Positions 63,182 to 64,000 of a DNA stretch of 64,000 bases are shown here, piece after piece. Both the position numbers and the translations under genes were made by a program. This DNA comes from Olivibacter oleidegradans (GTDB taxonomy: Bacteria; Bacteroidota; Bacteroidia; Sphingobacteriales; Sphingobacteriaceae): the NCBI RefSeq assembly GCF_042432805.1, contig NZ_JBHLWO010000001.1:1736001-1800000 (forward strand), read 5' to 3'. Each line of letters begins with the position of its first letter. The first letter of the stretch is position 1. The notes below the pieces were generated by a model. That model saw only the letters and a program-made list of their open reading frames with translations, did not search any database and was not told where the DNA came from.

Positions 63182-64000
63182 TTATTGGCTAAGTGGTGCG
63201 TCTTGTTCTACCATTGAATGTAATTTCTTTTTTTGAAGAGGCTGGTTTTTATATAAATTGGTAGTGCTTCGCCAGATCCATTCAAGCGGGCCAAAGCTGA
63301 ATTTTTTGAACCAATAAATCGAAAAAATGATTTGTGCAAAATAGAATAAGTTGGCTAATATGATAATGGAAAGCAATTCTCCATTTTTTACTTGTTTATA
63401 GCCAAATTCAAAGAGAAGAAAGAAGAAAAAAGTTTGTAATACATAATTCGTTAAACCCATGCGGCCTAAATTTTCCAAGGCTGACCAAAAAAGCCGCCAT
63501 TTTTTTCTGTACCAATAAAGTAAACAGATGCCGCCGATGTAGCAGAATGAAAGCCATAGACTTTTTAAGGCACTCAACGTAGCTGTATAATATAACGTAC
63601 TGCCAATAATTAAAAACACGCCAAGTGCAAGCGACCACAGAAGTAAGGATTTTTTTAATAGCTCAGTACGAAAACCCTTAGCATTAAATAGATCAACTGT
63701 ACCGGCCCAGTAACCAAGATAGAATAAGCTAAGAATCATCAGGAAATGACCGGACGATAATTGATGGATAATACGTTGCGAGAAGCCTAAATTGGCTATT
63801 AAGGACATGGAAGAAGAACTTTTAATATGATGGCCGAATTCGGAAGATAAGCAAGCTGCAACAACTAAAATTGCTATTATGAATAGAAGATGTCTTTGAT
63901 TCAGATGTCTAACAGGAATAAGTAACAAACCGATAATGGCGTAGATATGCAATATATCAAAAGCATAAAATTGATTATGCAGTAAACCAATAATAAATAA
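63182..64000 (-). CDS. DUF418/YeiB-type membrane protein, 5' end outside window (partial)
   Basis: The frame is open to base 64000, so the gene starts beyond the window; the visible TTG at 63952 is internal. At least 272 residues with multiple helices are present (HIYAIIGLLLIPV, IIAILVVAACLSS, LIVLILG-like ILSLFYLGYWAGTV, LLLWSLALGVFLIIGSTLYY, NYVLQTFFFFLLFEFGY). The C-terminal FGPLEWIWRSTT motif is characteristic of DUF418. It has a 35-base gap to the helicase gene, so the two may be co-transcribed. Confidence 0.85.
   Translation of the reverse strand, partial: LFIIGLLHNQFYAFDILHIYAIIGLLLIPVRHLNQRHLLFIIAILVVAACLSSEFGHHIKSSSSMSLIANLGFSQRIIHQLSSGHFLMILSLFYLGYWAGTVDLFNAKGFRTELLKKSLLLWSLALGVFLIIGSTLYYTATLSALKSLWLSFCYIGGICLLYWYRKKWRLFWSALENLGRMGLTNYVLQTFFFFLLFEFGYKQVKNGELLSIIILANLFYFAQIIFSIYWFKKFSFGPLEWIWRSTTNLYKNQPLQKKKLHSMVEQDAPLSQ

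Overview
The window looks like a chromosomal segment from a soil- or plant-associated Bacteroidota bacterium, most likely Sphingobacteriaceae. It carries four SusC/SusD pairs, a hybrid two-component sensor, an ECF sigma/FecR pair with an STN-bearing SusC, moderate-to-low GC, and start sites without strong Shine-Dalgarno sequences. Almost everything concerns capture and breakdown of glycans, organised as polysaccharide-utilisation loci (PULs). I see no tRNA, rRNA, CRISPR array, prophage or insertion sequence. The family names come from reading motifs, not from a database search.

Layout. (1) 1-525: 3' part of a HAD phosphatase. (2) 694-9932: ECF sigma factor, FecR anti-sigma, STN-SusC, SusD, a polysaccharide-pyruvyl-transferase-like protein with a Tat-like signal, and a secreted N-terminal-Cys amide hydrolase; a beta-barrel protein follows at 10191. 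(3) 11307-15983: a SusC/SusD pair with no enzyme, closed by a long hairpin. (4) 16086-17580: a small lumazine-binding/NTF2-like protein, then about 1 kb of noncoding DNA with a 70-bp tandem repeat of seven full units plus a partial one. (5) 17580-32331, minus strand: GH2 beta-galactosidase-like enzyme, SusD, SusC, hybrid two-component regulator, and two paralogous clan GH-A lipoproteins. (6) 32654-41000: mixed genes (PepSY membrane protein, lipoprotein aldose epimerase, two unknown proteins, AraC regulator, RluA-type pseudouridine synthase, outer-membrane barrel, DUF5009/HGSNAT-like membrane protein, a possible 54-aa protein). (7) 41104-60602: a divergent GntR regulator and a large plus-strand PUL with SusC, SusD, an unassigned alpha/alpha-barrel protein, a GH9-like enzyme, a double SGNH esterase, a GH31 enzyme, an FAD oxidoreductase and a sodium:solute symporter. 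(8) 60645-64000, minus strand: HrpB helicase and the 3' part of a DUF418/YeiB-type membrane protein.

How the parts work together. In each PUL the SusD lipoprotein and SusC channel should bind and import oligosaccharides, and secreted or lipidated hydrolases should trim them. Control differs per locus: sigma/anti-sigma with an STN transducer in PUL 1, a hybrid two-component system in the minus-strand PUL, and a GntR-type repressor/activator in the large PUL. The large PUL is the most interesting. It combines deacylation, alpha-glycoside cleavage, two alpha/alpha-barrel enzymes of uncertain specificity, inner-membrane uptake by an SSS symporter and a signal-less, presumably cytosolic, FAD oxidoreductase. 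Its longer gene-to-gene linkers are filled with very short, partly overlapping reading frames.
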